Part shown: piece after piece, positions 52,116-62,700 of the stretch | Numbering within the stretch: position 1 is the stretch's first letter | Layout: the number at the start of each line of letters is the position of its first letter | Source of the DNA: Falsiroseomonas sp041690465 | GTDB taxonomy: Bacteria > Pseudomonadota > Alphaproteobacteria > Acetobacterales > Acetobacteraceae | Length of the DNA: 64,000 nt | Assembly: GCF_041690465.1 (NCBI RefSeq) | Contig: NZ_JAWLHG010000002.1 | Location: forward strand, 124,001 to 188,000 | Reading direction: 5' to 3' | Notes under the pieces: model-generated | Databases searched by the model: none | What the model was told of the DNA's origin: nothing | Seen by the model: only the letters and a program-made list of their open reading frames with translations | Position numbers and translations under genes: made by a program

Positions 52116-55100
52116 ATGCGCATCCTCTCCGCCATCGACGCGCCGCTGGCCGACGAGCACGTGATCGGCACCGATCCGCCGCTGCGGCCGGAACTGCCGG
52201 GCGTCTGGCGGCGGCGCATCAACCCCTTCACCGGCCGCGTGCTTTCCGACCGCGCGCTGACGGCGGAGCAGGAGGCGCGCGCGGGCGTGCAGCGGCTGCG
52301 CGGGGAGTCGGTGACCGCCGGCATCATCGCCGGCCTCGACCTGCTGGCGGAGCCCGACGGCTTCGGCCAGGCGCCGGATGCGGCCTGGGTGCAGGTGCTG
52401 CCGGGGTCCGGCCTGACGCGCGCGGGCGAGGATGTGGTGGTCGCGGCGCCGCGCCGCCTGCGTCTGGCCGACCTGCCGGTGCGTGCGCGGGTGGACCAGC
52501 TGGATGCCATCGCGGCTGGCGACGATGCGGGCGGCACCGCTTCGTCTTCCGGCGTGCTGCTGCCGCGCCGCATCGGGCCGATGCTCGGCGCGCTGCTCGA
52601 TGCGCCGGCGGCCGCCGACCTGCCGCGCGTTGCGGTGCTGGTGGCCGAGCCGGTGACGGCGACCATCCTCGCCGGCCCGCGCGACGATTGCCCGCCCGAT
52701 CCGCGCGACGATCCCTATGACGATCTGCAGCGCATCGATGGTTGCCGGCTGGTGCTGGATGTCTGGCCCGCGGAGCTCGCGGCGTACGCGCTGCCGCCGC
52801 CCGGCGCGCTGCGCCGCAACCGCCTGGCCGAGCGCGTCTTCACCGCCGAGGCGCGCTTCGGTGCGGGCGGGATGCATCCCTGGGAAGGGCTCGGCGTGCC
52901 GCTGGCGGTGGTGGCCTTCGCGGAGGATTGGACGCTCGATTTCCGCGACCGCGCCGTGGTGGTGCGGATGGGCGGGCAGCCGCGGCCGCGGCGCGCGCTG
53001 GTGCCGGGGCGGGGCGATGCGCTGCTGTGGCAGGCGAGGCTCGCGCAGCTTGTCGAGCATCTCGGCGCGCTGCCGGATCTTTCACCTGCCACCGTTCGTG
53101 GTGCGCTGCATCACCTGCCGCCGGTCGGCGTGCTGCCGGCTTCCCTGGTCGATCTCGCGACGAAGCGGCAGTTCCTGTTCCCGCCGGGCTTTGCTCTGAG
53201 CGCCGCGCCGGTGCCGCTCGGCGAGCTGGAGTTGGTGCTGCGCGCGAGTGCGGGCCTCGCGCCGCTCGACCTCGAGGCGCCGGAGGAGGTGGACCTGCTC
53301 GTCCCGGTGCCGGACCGCGTGTACGAGCCCGGGCTGCTGCTGACTGCCGAGGTGGATCCCGCCTTCGCGCGCGCCGTCGCGCGCTACACGGCGGACCGCA
53401 CGGGATGGCTGGTGCGCCGCGAGATGGTGCGGCGCCGGCGCGACCTGCTGCTGGATGCGATCACCGGCGAGCGCCCGACCTGGCCGGCAGCGGATGCGAC
53501 GGCGGCGGAAGTGCTGCCCGATCCGGCCGGCCGTGCGCCGGTGGGCTGCACGCGGGTGCGCCGGCTGCCGGCGACCGCGGGGCAGGCGCGCGCACAGGCG
53601 ATGCTGCGTGCCGGCAGCTCGCTGCCCATGCGCAAGGGCGACCGGCTGTTCCTCTGGCTGCGCGCCGGCGCCGGTGTCACCGGCATCGCGCTGCGGCTCG
53701 GTGCGAACACCTCGACGTCAGGCGCCGGGGGGCTGAGCGGCGCGGTCTATTGGGGCGCGCCGGCGGGCCTGATCAGCCCCACCTCCGACCCGCAGCTGGC
53801 GCTGCGGCGGCAGGGCGACGTGCCGGCTGCCGGCGCCTGGACGCGGATGGAGGTGCCGGCTGCGTCGCGCTGGGATGCCAATGGCGGCACGCTGGAAGGC
53901 CTGGCGCTGGACGGGATCGAGGTCTCGGCGATCGGCGGCACGGCGGAGTGGGGCCCGGTCGGGCGCATCTCGGCCGACGCCATGGAGGCGGTGTGGATCG
54001 CCGACGACGCGCCACCGGGCAGCGAGCTGACGGAGACCGGCCGCGCCGGCCCCGGCTGGACGCAGATCCCCGCCGCAACGGGCGAGGAGCCGCCGGCGGA
54101 GGATGGCTACGGCACCGCGGAATCCGGCGGCGTGCGCGCGATCGTCGCCAGCACCGCCTTCCGCGCGCGCTGGACGCAGCCCTTCCTGGCGAACGAGATG
54201 CAGCGCCTGCAGGAGATCGGGCTGGATCGCTTCATCGCCGATGCCGAGGCGCGGCTGGCAGCGACGAATGACCGCATCGACCTCGGCTTCGTGCGCGCGC
54301 AGGCCGACATCTACCGGCTGCGCCAGCTGGTGCTCGGCGGCGATGCGGCCGCGCGGCTGGTCACCTCGCCGGCGCTGGCCGGCATCGCGACCCGCGACGA
54401 AAGCGCGCGCGCCCGCGCGGATGACCTCGCCGGCTACCTGAAGGCCGCCTGGCAGACCTCGCCCGCGCGCGATCCGAACGAGCCGCTGGAGACGCAGCCC
54501 AAGCCAAGGACGCCGAGCGACACGATCATCGGCGCCGGCCCTGGCGATGCGCCGGTGGCCTTCGATCCGCGCAGCAGTGGCGGTATTCTCGGCGCGATCA
54601 ACCAGCCGCTCTTCACCGCCAACCTCTCGTTCCTCAATCTCCGGCAGACGACGACGCGCACCACCAGCATCGCCGGCCTCGCCGCCGGCTTCACGCGCGG
54701 CGTGGAGGCCGCGGACATCCGTGCGCAGCTTCCGCTGATCGGCCGTGTCGAGCGCACCGCGAGCATCGCCGAGCGGCTCGCCCCGCCGCCCTCGCTGGAG
54801 GCGCAGCGCTATGCGCTCGAAGGCAAGATGGCGCTGGTCGCGGCGGTCGCCTCGCTGATCGGCGCGGATGGCGGGGAGGCGACCGGCATCGCGCTCGGCG
54901 ACCTGCCTGCGCCCGGCTTCCGGTTCGTGGAAGGCACCGCGACGACGCCGACGCTGGCCGATGTGATCGCCGACCTGGAGAAGCCGCGCGACCGCGCGAC
55001 CGTGGACACCGACGATGTGCGGGACGGCACGCATGAGGCGCAGTTCTTCGGCGCCGGCGCCAGTGCGGTGGACAACAGCATCGCCCTGCTGCGCCATATC

Positions 55101-56381
55101 GAGGGCCGCGCCGCGCTGTACTCCCGCCTGATCGCGGAGGCGAAGGCGCTGCGAACGGAGCTCGCCGGGCGCATCGCCGGCGCCGATGCGCGGCTGCGCA
55201 GCATCGGCGTGGAGGTGGAGGAAGCGCGCCACGACCTCGGCGTCGCCGATGCGCTGCTGGCGGAGGAGACGCAGCGCGTGGCGGCGCTGAATGCAAGGCG
55301 GCAGGCGGTGCTGGCCTCGCATGTCACCGCCATCGCCTATCGCCGCGCGCGCCAGGCGGATCGCGCCCTGGTCACGCCGACGGCGCCCGCCGTCGCCGGG
55401 CTGGTGCCGGAACCCGCCGCCGCCTGCCTCGATGCGCATGAGGAGGTGCCGGAGGAGATCCGCGACTATGTCGCGCTGTTCCGCGAGGCGCCGGTGGCCT
55501 GGTTCCCGCATGTCGCGAAGCGGCTGGCGCTGCTGGACCGGCTGGAGGCGGCGCGCGCGGCGCTCGCGGCCTCGCGCATCCGGGCCGCGCTGGCGTTCGA
55601 ACCGGTGCCGGTGGTGGCGAGTGCGCCGAGGCTGCTCGGCGTGGTGCATCGCGTGATCGCGGCGCAGCGTGCGGCGCTGGAGCCGCGGCGGCTGGAGGCG
55701 GTGCGGATCGATCTTGCCGCCGTCGCGACGCTGGATCTCAGCGGCATCCGGCGGCTGGTGAATGAACGCGCGAGCCTCGGCGATCTCGCTTCCGGCGAGC
55801 ACAACCGGCCGGAACTCGCGCGCCGTGCCTCGGCGGAGATCGAGGATGTCGGGCGCGTCGCCGCCTGCCTGCATGCGGCCTTCGGCGAGGCGGAGCCGGC
55901 CATCCGGCTCGGCTGGGCGGAGCTGCTCTCGGGCTTCGACGAGCCGGCGCCGCTCGCGACCCTCGCCGGCCTGCCGGGCTGGAGCGAATTGCCGATTGCG
56001 CTGCGCCGTCGCCAGCAGGGACTGGTGGACTGGCTGTTGAGCCGTATCGCACGCGACATCCCGCGCGCCGAGGCGGCGATGAACGAGCTGGTGCGCGTCT
56101 GCCTGCTGATGGCCGCGCATGCACCGCTCGACCGCGTCATCCCGGCGCGGCTGGTGGCGCCGGTGACGGTGCGGCCGGGCGTGCGGCTGGATCTTGCGCT
56201 CGACATCAAGGTGGCGCGCGTGGGGATGACGGCGCTGCTGCGCGATGCGGAGGCGCGGCCGGTCGGCACGGCGGTGGTGGAGGACCTCGGCGAGGGGATC
56301 GCGCGCGCGCGCATCGTCAAGGGGCTGACGACGAGCGCCGTGACCCTCGCGGCGGGGCTGCGCGTGGAGCTGACGGGATAG
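52116..56381 (+). CDS. Third, large 'GVVAGL' module protein (1421 aa)
   Basis: Starts with the same module in shorter form (INPFTGRVLSDRALTAEQEARAGVQRLRGESVTAGIIAGLDLL). The next about 300 residues repeat the beta-barrel layout of its paralogs (AWVQVLPGSGLTRAGEDVVVAAPRRLRLADLPVRARVDQL). A jelly-roll-like stretch lies near residues 490-650 (RAGSSLPMRKGDRLFLWLRAGAGVTGIALRLG) and a long helical C-terminal half ends in KVARVGMTALLRDAEARPVGTAVVEDLGEGIARARIVKG. One of the largest operon proteins; probably an external or baseplate component. Confidence 0.7.
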   Translation: MRILSAIDAPLADEHVIGTDPPLRPELPGVWRRRINPFTGRVLSDRALTAEQEARAGVQRLRGESVTAGIIAGLDLLAEPDGFGQAPDAAWVQVLPGSGLTRAGEDVVVAAPRRLRLADLPVRARVDQLDAIAAGDDAGGTASSSGVLLPRRIGPMLGALLDAPAAADLPRVAVLVAEPVTATILAGPRDDCPPDPRDDPYDDLQRIDGCRLVLDVWPAELAAYALPPPGALRRNRLAERVFTAEARFGAGGMHPWEGLGVPLAVVAFAEDWTLDFRDRAVVVRMGGQPRPRRALVPGRGDALLWQARLAQLVEHLGALPDLSPATVRGALHHLPPVGVLPASLVDLATKRQFLFPPGFALSAAPVPLGELELVLRASAGLAPLDLEAPEEVDLLVPVPDRVYEPGLLLTAEVDPAFARAVARYTADRTGWLVRREMVRRRRDLLLDAITGERPTWPAADATAAEVLPDPAGRAPVGCTRVRRLPATAGQARAQAMLRAGSSLPMRKGDRLFLWLRAGAGVTGIALRLGANTSTSGAGGLSGAVYWGAPAGLISPTSDPQLALRRQGDVPAAGAWTRMEVPAASRWDANGGTLEGLALDGIEVSAIGGTAEWGPVGRISADAMEAVWIADDAPPGSELTETGRAGPGWTQIPAATGEEPPAEDGYGTAESGGVRAIVASTAFRARWTQPFLANEMQRLQEIGLDRFIADAEARLAATNDRIDLGFVRAQADIYRLRQLVLGGDAAARLVTSPALAGIATRDESARARADDLAGYLKAAWQTSPARDPNEPLETQPKPRTPSDTIIGAGPGDAPVAFDPRSSGGILGAINQPLFTANLSFLNLRQTTTRTTSIAGLAAGFTRGVEAADIRAQLPLIGRVERTASIAERLAPPPSLEAQRYALEGKMALVAAVASLIGADGGEATGIALGDLPAPGFRFVEGTATTPTLADVIADLEKPRDRATVDTDDVRDGTHEAQFFGAGASAVDNSIALLRHIEGRAALYSRLIAEAKALRTELAGRIAGADARLRSIGVEVEEARHDLGVADALLAEETQRVAALNARRQAVLASHVTAIAYRRARQADRALVTPTAPAVAGLVPEPAAACLDAHEEVPEEIRDYVALFREAPVAWFPHVAKRLALLDRLEAARAALAASRIRAALAFEPVPVVASAPRLLGVVHRVIAAQRAALEPRRLEAVRIDLAAVATLDLSGIRRLVNERASLGDLASGEHNRPELARRASAEIEDVGRVAACLHAAFGEAEPAIRLGWAELLSGFDEPAPLATLAGLPGWSELPIALRRRQQGLVDWLLSRIARDIPRAEAAMNELVRVCLLMAAHAPLDRVIPARLVAPVTVRPGVRLDLALDIKVARVGMTALLRDAEARPVGTAVVEDLGEGIARARIVKGLTTSAVTLAAGLRVELTG

Positions 56382-56385
56382 GCGG

Positions 56386-57873
56386 ATGGCGCAGCTCGCC
56401 GTCTCGCGCCTGCGACTGCGCGGCCCGCCGGCGCTGGCCTTCCGCGCCAACGCGCGGGCGGAGGAGGCGCTGCGCCTGGCCGCGCCGGAGGGCGAGCGGC
56501 TGCTGGTGCTCCGCCGCTTGGCGCTTGGGCGCTTGCCGGTGACCGGCGGTGCGGCGCTGTGGGAGGCACGCGCCGGCCTGGCGCTGCGCGAGGCGGGCGC
56601 GCGCGCGGTGCACGCGCTCTCGCCCGGCGCGGCGGCGGTGGAGGCGGTGTGGTTCGCCTCGGTGGCGGAGGCGCGCTGGCTGCTGCTGCGCGAGCTGGCG
56701 GCGGGGCGGTGGCCGGAGGCGTGGTTCTGGCGCCTGGCGGTGCCGGGTTGGCGCGGCCTGAGCCTGGCGGCATGGGTGCCGCGCCTGATCGCGGCGGGGA
56801 TGCGCGACGCGGAGAGCGAGGTCGCACTGGCGCGCGCGGTGCTGCGCTTGGCGGAAGCGGGGCTGCTGCCGCGAGTGGTGCAGGCGCTGGAGGCCGCGCC
56901 AGCGCCGCCGCGCGCGGAGCCGGCGCAGGTGGCGGCGCCGCGCAGCAGCGCGCCGGCGCGCGGCGGCCGGATGGCGGTGGAGGCGCCGCGCCTCGCCGTC
57001 CGGCTGATGGACCGTCACGCGGCGGTGGCGCGCGCGAGGCTGCTGGCGGCGATGCGCGCCGCGCCGCCGCAAGGCCGCGCCGCGGCTTGGCTGGCGCGGC
57101 TGGCGCTGCTGGCCGCGGCGCCGGAAGCCGCGGCGCAGCCCGATCTGCTCGTCGCCATGACCGAGGCGGTGATCGCTGGGGAGGGCACGCCGGCCGCTGC
57201 GCCGCGTGGCGCCATGCCGCAGGCCGCGCCGGCCGCACAGGTCGCTTCGTCCCGCGAAGCGCAGGCGCGACCCGGCGGCAGCGGGCCGCTTCCCGATGCG
57301 CGCCCGATCTCTCCGCCGGCTACGCCTCGCCGCCGCACGCCGCCGGCCGGGGAAGCGCAGCCCGATCCGGCGGCCGTGGTGGCGCGCGCACGGCCGGCCG
57401 CCGCCACGCCGGATGATGATGCGGAGCGCTTCAGCCGCGCCGCAGGCGTGCTGCTGCTGGTGCGGCCGCTCGCGCGCATGGGCCTGCCCGGTTGGCTCGA
57501 CCGCCATCCGGTCCTCGCCGCGTCCGGCTTCGTACGCGCGCTGCTTCGCCATGTGGCCCTGCGCATGCGGGTGCCGGCGGAGGATCCGCTGCTCGGCCTG
57601 CTGCCGGCCGAGGACGCGCTGCCGGGGACGGCGCTCGATGCCTGGCGCGTCGGCCTGGACCGCTGGCTGCGCCGGCGCGCGCGGCGGCGCCTGGCGGAGG
57701 TCGCGCGCCGGCCCGGCTGGCTCGCCTGCACGGAGGACCGGATCGCCGTCCGCTTCCCCGCCGACGCCGCCGATGCGCGCCTGCGCCGCCTGGCGCTGGA
57801 TGTGGATCCCGGCTGGGTGCCGTGGCTCGGCCTCGCCATCCGCTACCATTTCCGCGACGATGCGGTGCCATGA
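56386..57873 (+). CDS. Contractile-injection-associated protein of unknown function (495 aa)
   Basis: An Ala/Arg-rich helical N-terminus (WLLLRELAAGRWPEAWFWRLAVPGWRGL) is followed by a disordered Pro/Ala linker (about 190-345) and a compact C-terminal domain. The latter has a SRAAGVLLLVRPLARMGLPGWLDRHPVLAASGFVRALLRHVA helix bundle and an RRPGWLACTEDRIAVRFPADAADARLRRLALDVDPGWVPWLGLAIRYHF end. The conserved DPGWVPWLG motif next to the AAA+ gene recurs in contractile-injection loci, but its role is unproven. Overlaps the ATPase gene by ATGA. Confidence 0.75.
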   Translation: MAQLAVSRLRLRGPPALAFRANARAEEALRLAAPEGERLLVLRRLALGRLPVTGGAALWEARAGLALREAGARAVHALSPGAAAVEAVWFASVAEARWLLLRELAAGRWPEAWFWRLAVPGWRGLSLAAWVPRLIAAGMRDAESEVALARAVLRLAEAGLLPRVVQALEAAPAPPRAEPAQVAAPRSSAPARGGRMAVEAPRLAVRLMDRHAAVARARLLAAMRAAPPQGRAAAWLARLALLAAAPEAAAQPDLLVAMTEAVIAGEGTPAAAPRGAMPQAAPAAQVASSREAQARPGGSGPLPDARPISPPATPRRRTPPAGEAQPDPAAVVARARPAAATPDDDAERFSRAAGVLLLVRPLARMGLPGWLDRHPVLAASGFVRALLRHVALRMRVPAEDPLLGLLPAEDALPGTALDAWRVGLDRWLRRRARRRLAEVARRPGWLACTEDRIAVRFPADAADARLRRLALDVDPGWVPWLGLAIRYHFRDDAVP

Positions 57874-59765
57874 CAGCGGATGGTCGCGCACCGGACCCCG
57901 GCTTTGGGACGCTCGCGGTGGCGGCGCTGGCGCTGCGCGCGCTGCCCGCGCAGGCGCCGGCCCTGGCTGAGGGATGGAACGCGGCCATGCTCGCCCCGGC
58001 CGTCGCCGCGCTGCGCGCCGCGCCCGCCGCGCAGGACCGGCGGCTGGCGGCGGTGGCGGAGGCGCTGGCGCTGACCGATGCGGAGCTGATGGCCGTCGCG
58101 CTCTGCCGTGCCGCGGAGACGGATGCCTCGGTGGCGCGCGCGGTGGCGGAGGCGCAATCGGGCCTCGGCGGCTCGCGCCCGCTGCTCGGCCTCGCCGCTG
58201 CGGTGCTGGAACCGCTGGGGGCGACGGTGGCCGGGCTTGGCTGCGGTGGCGCGATCGCGTGCGGGCTGCTGCAGCTCGGCGAGGAACGTGCGGCCTTGCC
58301 GGAACGCAGCCTGGTCCTGCCGCTGCCGCTGCTCGCCGCGCTGGAGGGACGGGCGATGGCGCCGGAGGGCGTGCGCATCGCCACCCCGCCCGCCATCCCG
58401 CTGACCGCGGCCACGCGCGAGCAGGCGCGGCTGCGTGCGCGATTGCTCGGCGAAGCGAGGCGCGCCGGACTGGTGATCCGCTCCGCCTCGGCGGCCGAGG
58501 CGCTGGCGGTGGCGGGCGAGGTGGCGGCCTCGCTCGGCCTGGGCCTCGCGCGGATCGAGGCGGAGCCGCCGGCGGGTCTTGCGCCCTGGCTGATCGCCGC
58601 CGATTGCCTGCCGGTCTTCGCGCCGCGGCCGGGCCCCGGGGAACGCTGGGCGCTGCCGGCGCTCGCACCCTATGACGGTCCCTGGATCCTGCTGCCCGGC
58701 CTCGACGGTGCGGTGGAGGCGGAGGCGCCGCCCGATGAATGGCTGCTGCCGGTTCCGGCGCCGGCCGAACGCGTCGCCTTGTGGCGGGACCATGGCGTGC
58801 CGGAGGAAGACGCCGCGCGCGCCGGCGCCGCGTTCCGCCAGGGCGCGGGCCGCATCGCCGAAGCGGCGGCGCGCGCCCGCCTGGCCGCCGCGCGCGCGGG
58901 GCGTGCCGCGCCCGCCTGGCCGGATGTCACCGCCGGTGTCGCGGGCAACGCCGCGACGCTCGATGCGCTCGCGCGGCGCAGCGCGGACCGGGTGGAGGAG
59001 GACGCGCTCGTGCTGCCCGCAACGCTGCGGGCCGCGCTGCACGGGCTGCTGGCGCGGGCGGAGCTGCGCGGGCGGCTCTCCGAAGGGCTCGGCCCCGCCA
59101 TCGCGGCGCGCGACCGGCCGGGGCTGCGCGCTCTGCTGGTCGGCGAGAGCGGCACCGGCAAGACGCTCGCGGCGCACTGGCTGGCGACGCGCCTCGGCCT
59201 GCCGCTCTACCGCGTGGACCTCGCGGCGCTGACCAGCAAGTGGATCGGCGAGACGGAGAAGAACCTCTCCGCCATCCTCGGCGCGGCGGAGCACGCCGAT
59301 GTGCTGCTGTTCTTCGACGAGGCGGACGCGCTGTTCGCCGCCCGCACGGATGTCGGCGACGCCAATGACCGCTTCGCCAATGCGCAGACCAACTACCTGT
59401 TGCAACGCATCGAGGAGTTCGACGGCATCGCGCTGCTGGCCAGCAACAGCCGCGAGCGCTTCGATCCCGCTTTCGTGCGGCGGCTCGACGCGATCCTGGA
59501 ATTCCCGCTGCCTGAGGCGCCGGCGCGCCGCGCGCTGTGGGATGCGCATCTCGGCGCTGCGCACGCCTTGCCGGCCGAGGCGCTGGACAGGCTGGCGGTC
59601 TCGGTGGACCTCGCGGGCGGGCATATCCGCAACGTCGTGCTCGCCGCCGCCGCGCGGGCGAAGGCCGAGGCGCGGCGGATCGGCTGGCCCGACGTGACGG
59701 CCGCCATCGCCGAGGAATACGCCAAGCTCGCGCGCCCGCCGCCGGACCTGCCGCCATGGGCGTGA
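57870..59765 (+). CDS. AAA+ ATPase of the contractile injection system (Pvc15/Afp15-like)
   Basis: A 631-aa protein: about 370 residues of Ala/Leu-rich helical N-terminal domain, then one AAA+ module. Walker A GESGTGKT lies at about 425-432, Walker B LLFFDEAD at about 479-486, sensor/arginine-finger regions follow (ALLASNSRERFDPAFVRRLDAILEFPLPEAPARRALW), and a lid helix with LAVSVDLAGGHIRNVVLAAAARAKAEARR ends it. Unlike T6SS ClpV there is only one AAA+ domain. Related proteins help assemble or load eCIS particles rather than recycle sheath. GTGA/ATGA overlaps on both sides. Confidence 0.93.
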   Translation: MTADGRAPDPGFGTLAVAALALRALPAQAPALAEGWNAAMLAPAVAALRAAPAAQDRRLAAVAEALALTDAELMAVALCRAAETDASVARAVAEAQSGLGGSRPLLGLAAAVLEPLGATVAGLGCGGAIACGLLQLGEERAALPERSLVLPLPLLAALEGRAMAPEGVRIATPPAIPLTAATREQARLRARLLGEARRAGLVIRSASAAEALAVAGEVAASLGLGLARIEAEPPAGLAPWLIAADCLPVFAPRPGPGERWALPALAPYDGPWILLPGLDGAVEAEAPPDEWLLPVPAPAERVALWRDHGVPEEDAARAGAAFRQGAGRIAEAAARARLAAARAGRAAPAWPDVTAGVAGNAATLDALARRSADRVEEDALVLPATLRAALHGLLARAELRGRLSEGLGPAIAARDRPGLRALLVGESGTGKTLAAHWLATRLGLPLYRVDLAALTSKWIGETEKNLSAILGAAEHADVLLFFDEADALFAARTDVGDANDRFANAQTNYLLQRIEEFDGIALLASNSRERFDPAFVRRLDAILEFPLPEAPARRALWDAHLGAAHALPAEALDRLAVSVDLAGGHIRNVVLAAAARAKAEARRIGWPDVTAAIAEEYAKLARPPPDLPPWA

Positions 59766-62700
59766 CGCCGATGCGCGCCCTGGCGCCGGAGCGTGAGCGC
59801 GGGCCGGTGATCCGCCGCCCGGCCTCGCCGCTGCGCGTGCCGGAGGCCCCGGTCGCCGACCGCGTCACCCCCACCGCCGCGCCGCCGCGCCCGGCCTGGC
59901 TGCGGCCCACGGAGCCGGCACCGCCGCGCGGCGGGCCGGACCGGATGGATGCGTCGGCGGATGCGCCGGAGGGCCGGCGGCTCGATGGCTCCCACGGCGT
60001 TGCGGACCAAGGCGATGCGGTTCGCGAGGGCGATGCGGCCGCACCGCGCGAGGCGGGTGCGGAGGTTGTCGCCGCAGGCACGGGCGCGGCGCAGGAGGGC
60101 GGTGACGGTCTCGCCGCCGCGCGGGTCGAGATGGTGCCGGAGCCGGAGACTGGCCCGGTCACGTTACCAACGGCTTCGCTCGGCCTGCCACCGACCTCGG
60201 TTGCCTTCGATGCGCCGCTGCGCCTCGAATTGCGGCCGGAGCGCCCGGCACAGGAACGCACGCCGGAGCTCGACCGCCACGCCGACATCTTCGCCGCGGC
60301 CGCCACGGCCGCCGCGCGGCTGCATGCCGAACTGATCAGGCTCGCGGCGCGGGAGGCGGATGCGGCGCGCGACGGCGAAGCGCGCCGCGCCACGCTGCGC
60401 CAGCGCGACCTGGACGGTGCGCTCGGCCTCCTCGGCACCGAGCTCGCGGAAGCACGCGGCGTGCTGGCCTCCGGCGAGGCCGAGTGCCACGCGCTGATCG
60501 CCGCCGCGTCGCGCGAAGCCCGCGCCAGCATCCGCGGCGCCGCCCGCCGCGCCAACGCAGCGCTCACGGCCAAGGCGACGGAGGTGGCGCGGGACACCGG
60601 CGAGGGCGGCACCGAGCGCCGCCGTGCGGATGCCGTCGCCACCGGCGCCGATGGCCGCATCGCCGAGCTGCGCCGCATCGGCATCCAGGCGGCCGATGCG
60701 CTGCGTGCGCTCTCCACGACGCCCACCGCCGCCTATCCGGAGGCAGGCGAGGCGCTGACCTCGGCGAAGAACGAAGCGATCGTCGAACGCCTGCCGCCGC
60801 GCGCGACGGAGCGCGAGCGGGTGATGCGCAGCGGCACCACCGGCATGGCGAACAACCTGACGCCCACGGTGGAACGGCTGCGCACCGACATCACCAATGC
60901 CTTCGCGCCGTTCCGCCAGATGGAGCAGACTCTGACCGTCACCGCGCCGGCCGCCGTGACGCGCACGCGGGATGCGGCGCTGGAGCAGGTGCGCAGCACC
61001 GCCACCTCCCTGACCGCCGCCGTCACCGCCGGCCGCGCACGCAGCGAGGCGGCGCTGGTGCGCCAGCACGATGCCGCGCGGCGGCAGGCGGCGGAGGGCG
61101 GACGCCGCCGCGCCGCCGCGGAGCGCGATAACGCCGCGCGCCAGGCCGGTGGCCAGATCCAGGCGGCGACCGGACTGGCCGCGGCGCAAGGGGCTGCGCT
61201 GCGCGCGCTGGTCGCCAGGCTGCGGCCGGAGCAGCGGCGGCCGGCGCCGGAATTCGCCACGCTGGTGGTCCGCAGCGCGGAAGGGCTGCGCGAACGGCTC
61301 GCCGAGACCGCCGCGACCGCCGCGCCGCGCATCGCCCGCAGCGGCGCCGAGCGCCGCGCTGCGCAGGACGCGGCGGCGCAGGATGCCTCGGCGCGCATCG
61401 CCGGCTCGGTCGGCGAGCAGGCGGCGCAGATCCTCGGGGCCGCGCAGGAGACCGGTGATGCGCTGCGCCGCCAGGTGGAGGACGGCACGACCAGCTTCCG
61501 GACGGTCGCGCGGCCCGTGACGCGCTCGATCGGCGGCTACATCGAGCCGATCCGCCGCAGCTATGCGACGCAGCTCGCCGATCTGCGCACCCGCATCACC
61601 AATCTGGGCACCGAGATCACCACCATCCTGAACGAGGGCCGCGGCACGGCGGCGGGCGCCGCGGCCGACAGCGCCGCGCCACCCGCGCCACCGGCGGCGC
61701 CGATCGAAGGCGGTGCGCGCTCCGCGCGCGAATTCGTGGAGCGCGCCCGCGGCGTCGCGCAGGACGCCAGGACCGAGGCCGAGATCGCCGCCTTCGCCGG
61801 CCGCGTCGGCACCGCCGTCCGCAGCGACGTCAATACGCGCACCACCTCCATCATGAACGGGCTGAACGACTGGATCGGGCCGGATGTGGAGATGGTGATG
61901 AGCGGGCTGCGCGGGCTCACGCGCCGGCGTGCGCAGGCGGTGATCGCGCGCTACGCCGAACGCCCGGGCGGCAATCTGCGCGCCACGATCAGGCGCCGCT
62001 TCCTCGACAACTTCTCCTTCCCCGGCACCATCCGCCACAACATCAACGCGGCGATGAACTACCTGAACGGCGATGCCGAGCGCGGTGCGCTGTCGGAGAT
62101 GCAGGCTGCCGTGAACATGTGGAACGACGAGGCGCGGGTGGAGCGCGTGCAGCGTTCGCTGACGCCGGCGCAGGCCACAGCGCTGCGCGGCATGCCCGGC
62201 GCCGAGGCGATCCTCAACGACATCCGCGACGACCTCGACGGCGCCGACCGCCAGGTGTTCGAGGCTCTGCGCGCGGCGACACCCGAGAGCATCGGCCGGG
62301 CCAATGCCATCCGCCTGGCCGGCGAGGTGGATCGCGGCCGAGCCCAGCGCGGCTACCGCGCCGCCGATCGCACCGCCGATGCCATCGCCGCCGCCGCCCG
62401 CAATGCGGGAAGCGACCGCCTTTCCGGCATGTCCGACCTGCCGGAGCTGGAGACCGAGGCGGAACGCACCGCGCGCCGGGAAGCGGTGTGGCGCAGCACC
62501 GTCACCGGCTTCGCCAGCGTCCGCCCGCTGCCGCGCGAGCCCGGTGCTGCGGGCGCCACCGGCCCGCCGACGCTGGAGCAGGGCCAGGCCGCGCTGATCG
62601 CCGCTGCCACCGGCGAACGCGACTACATCGTGCAGACCCACGCCGGCGGCCCGCATGGCGGCGGCCGCTACGAGGTGGTGCGCGAGGGCGTGGATGCGCA

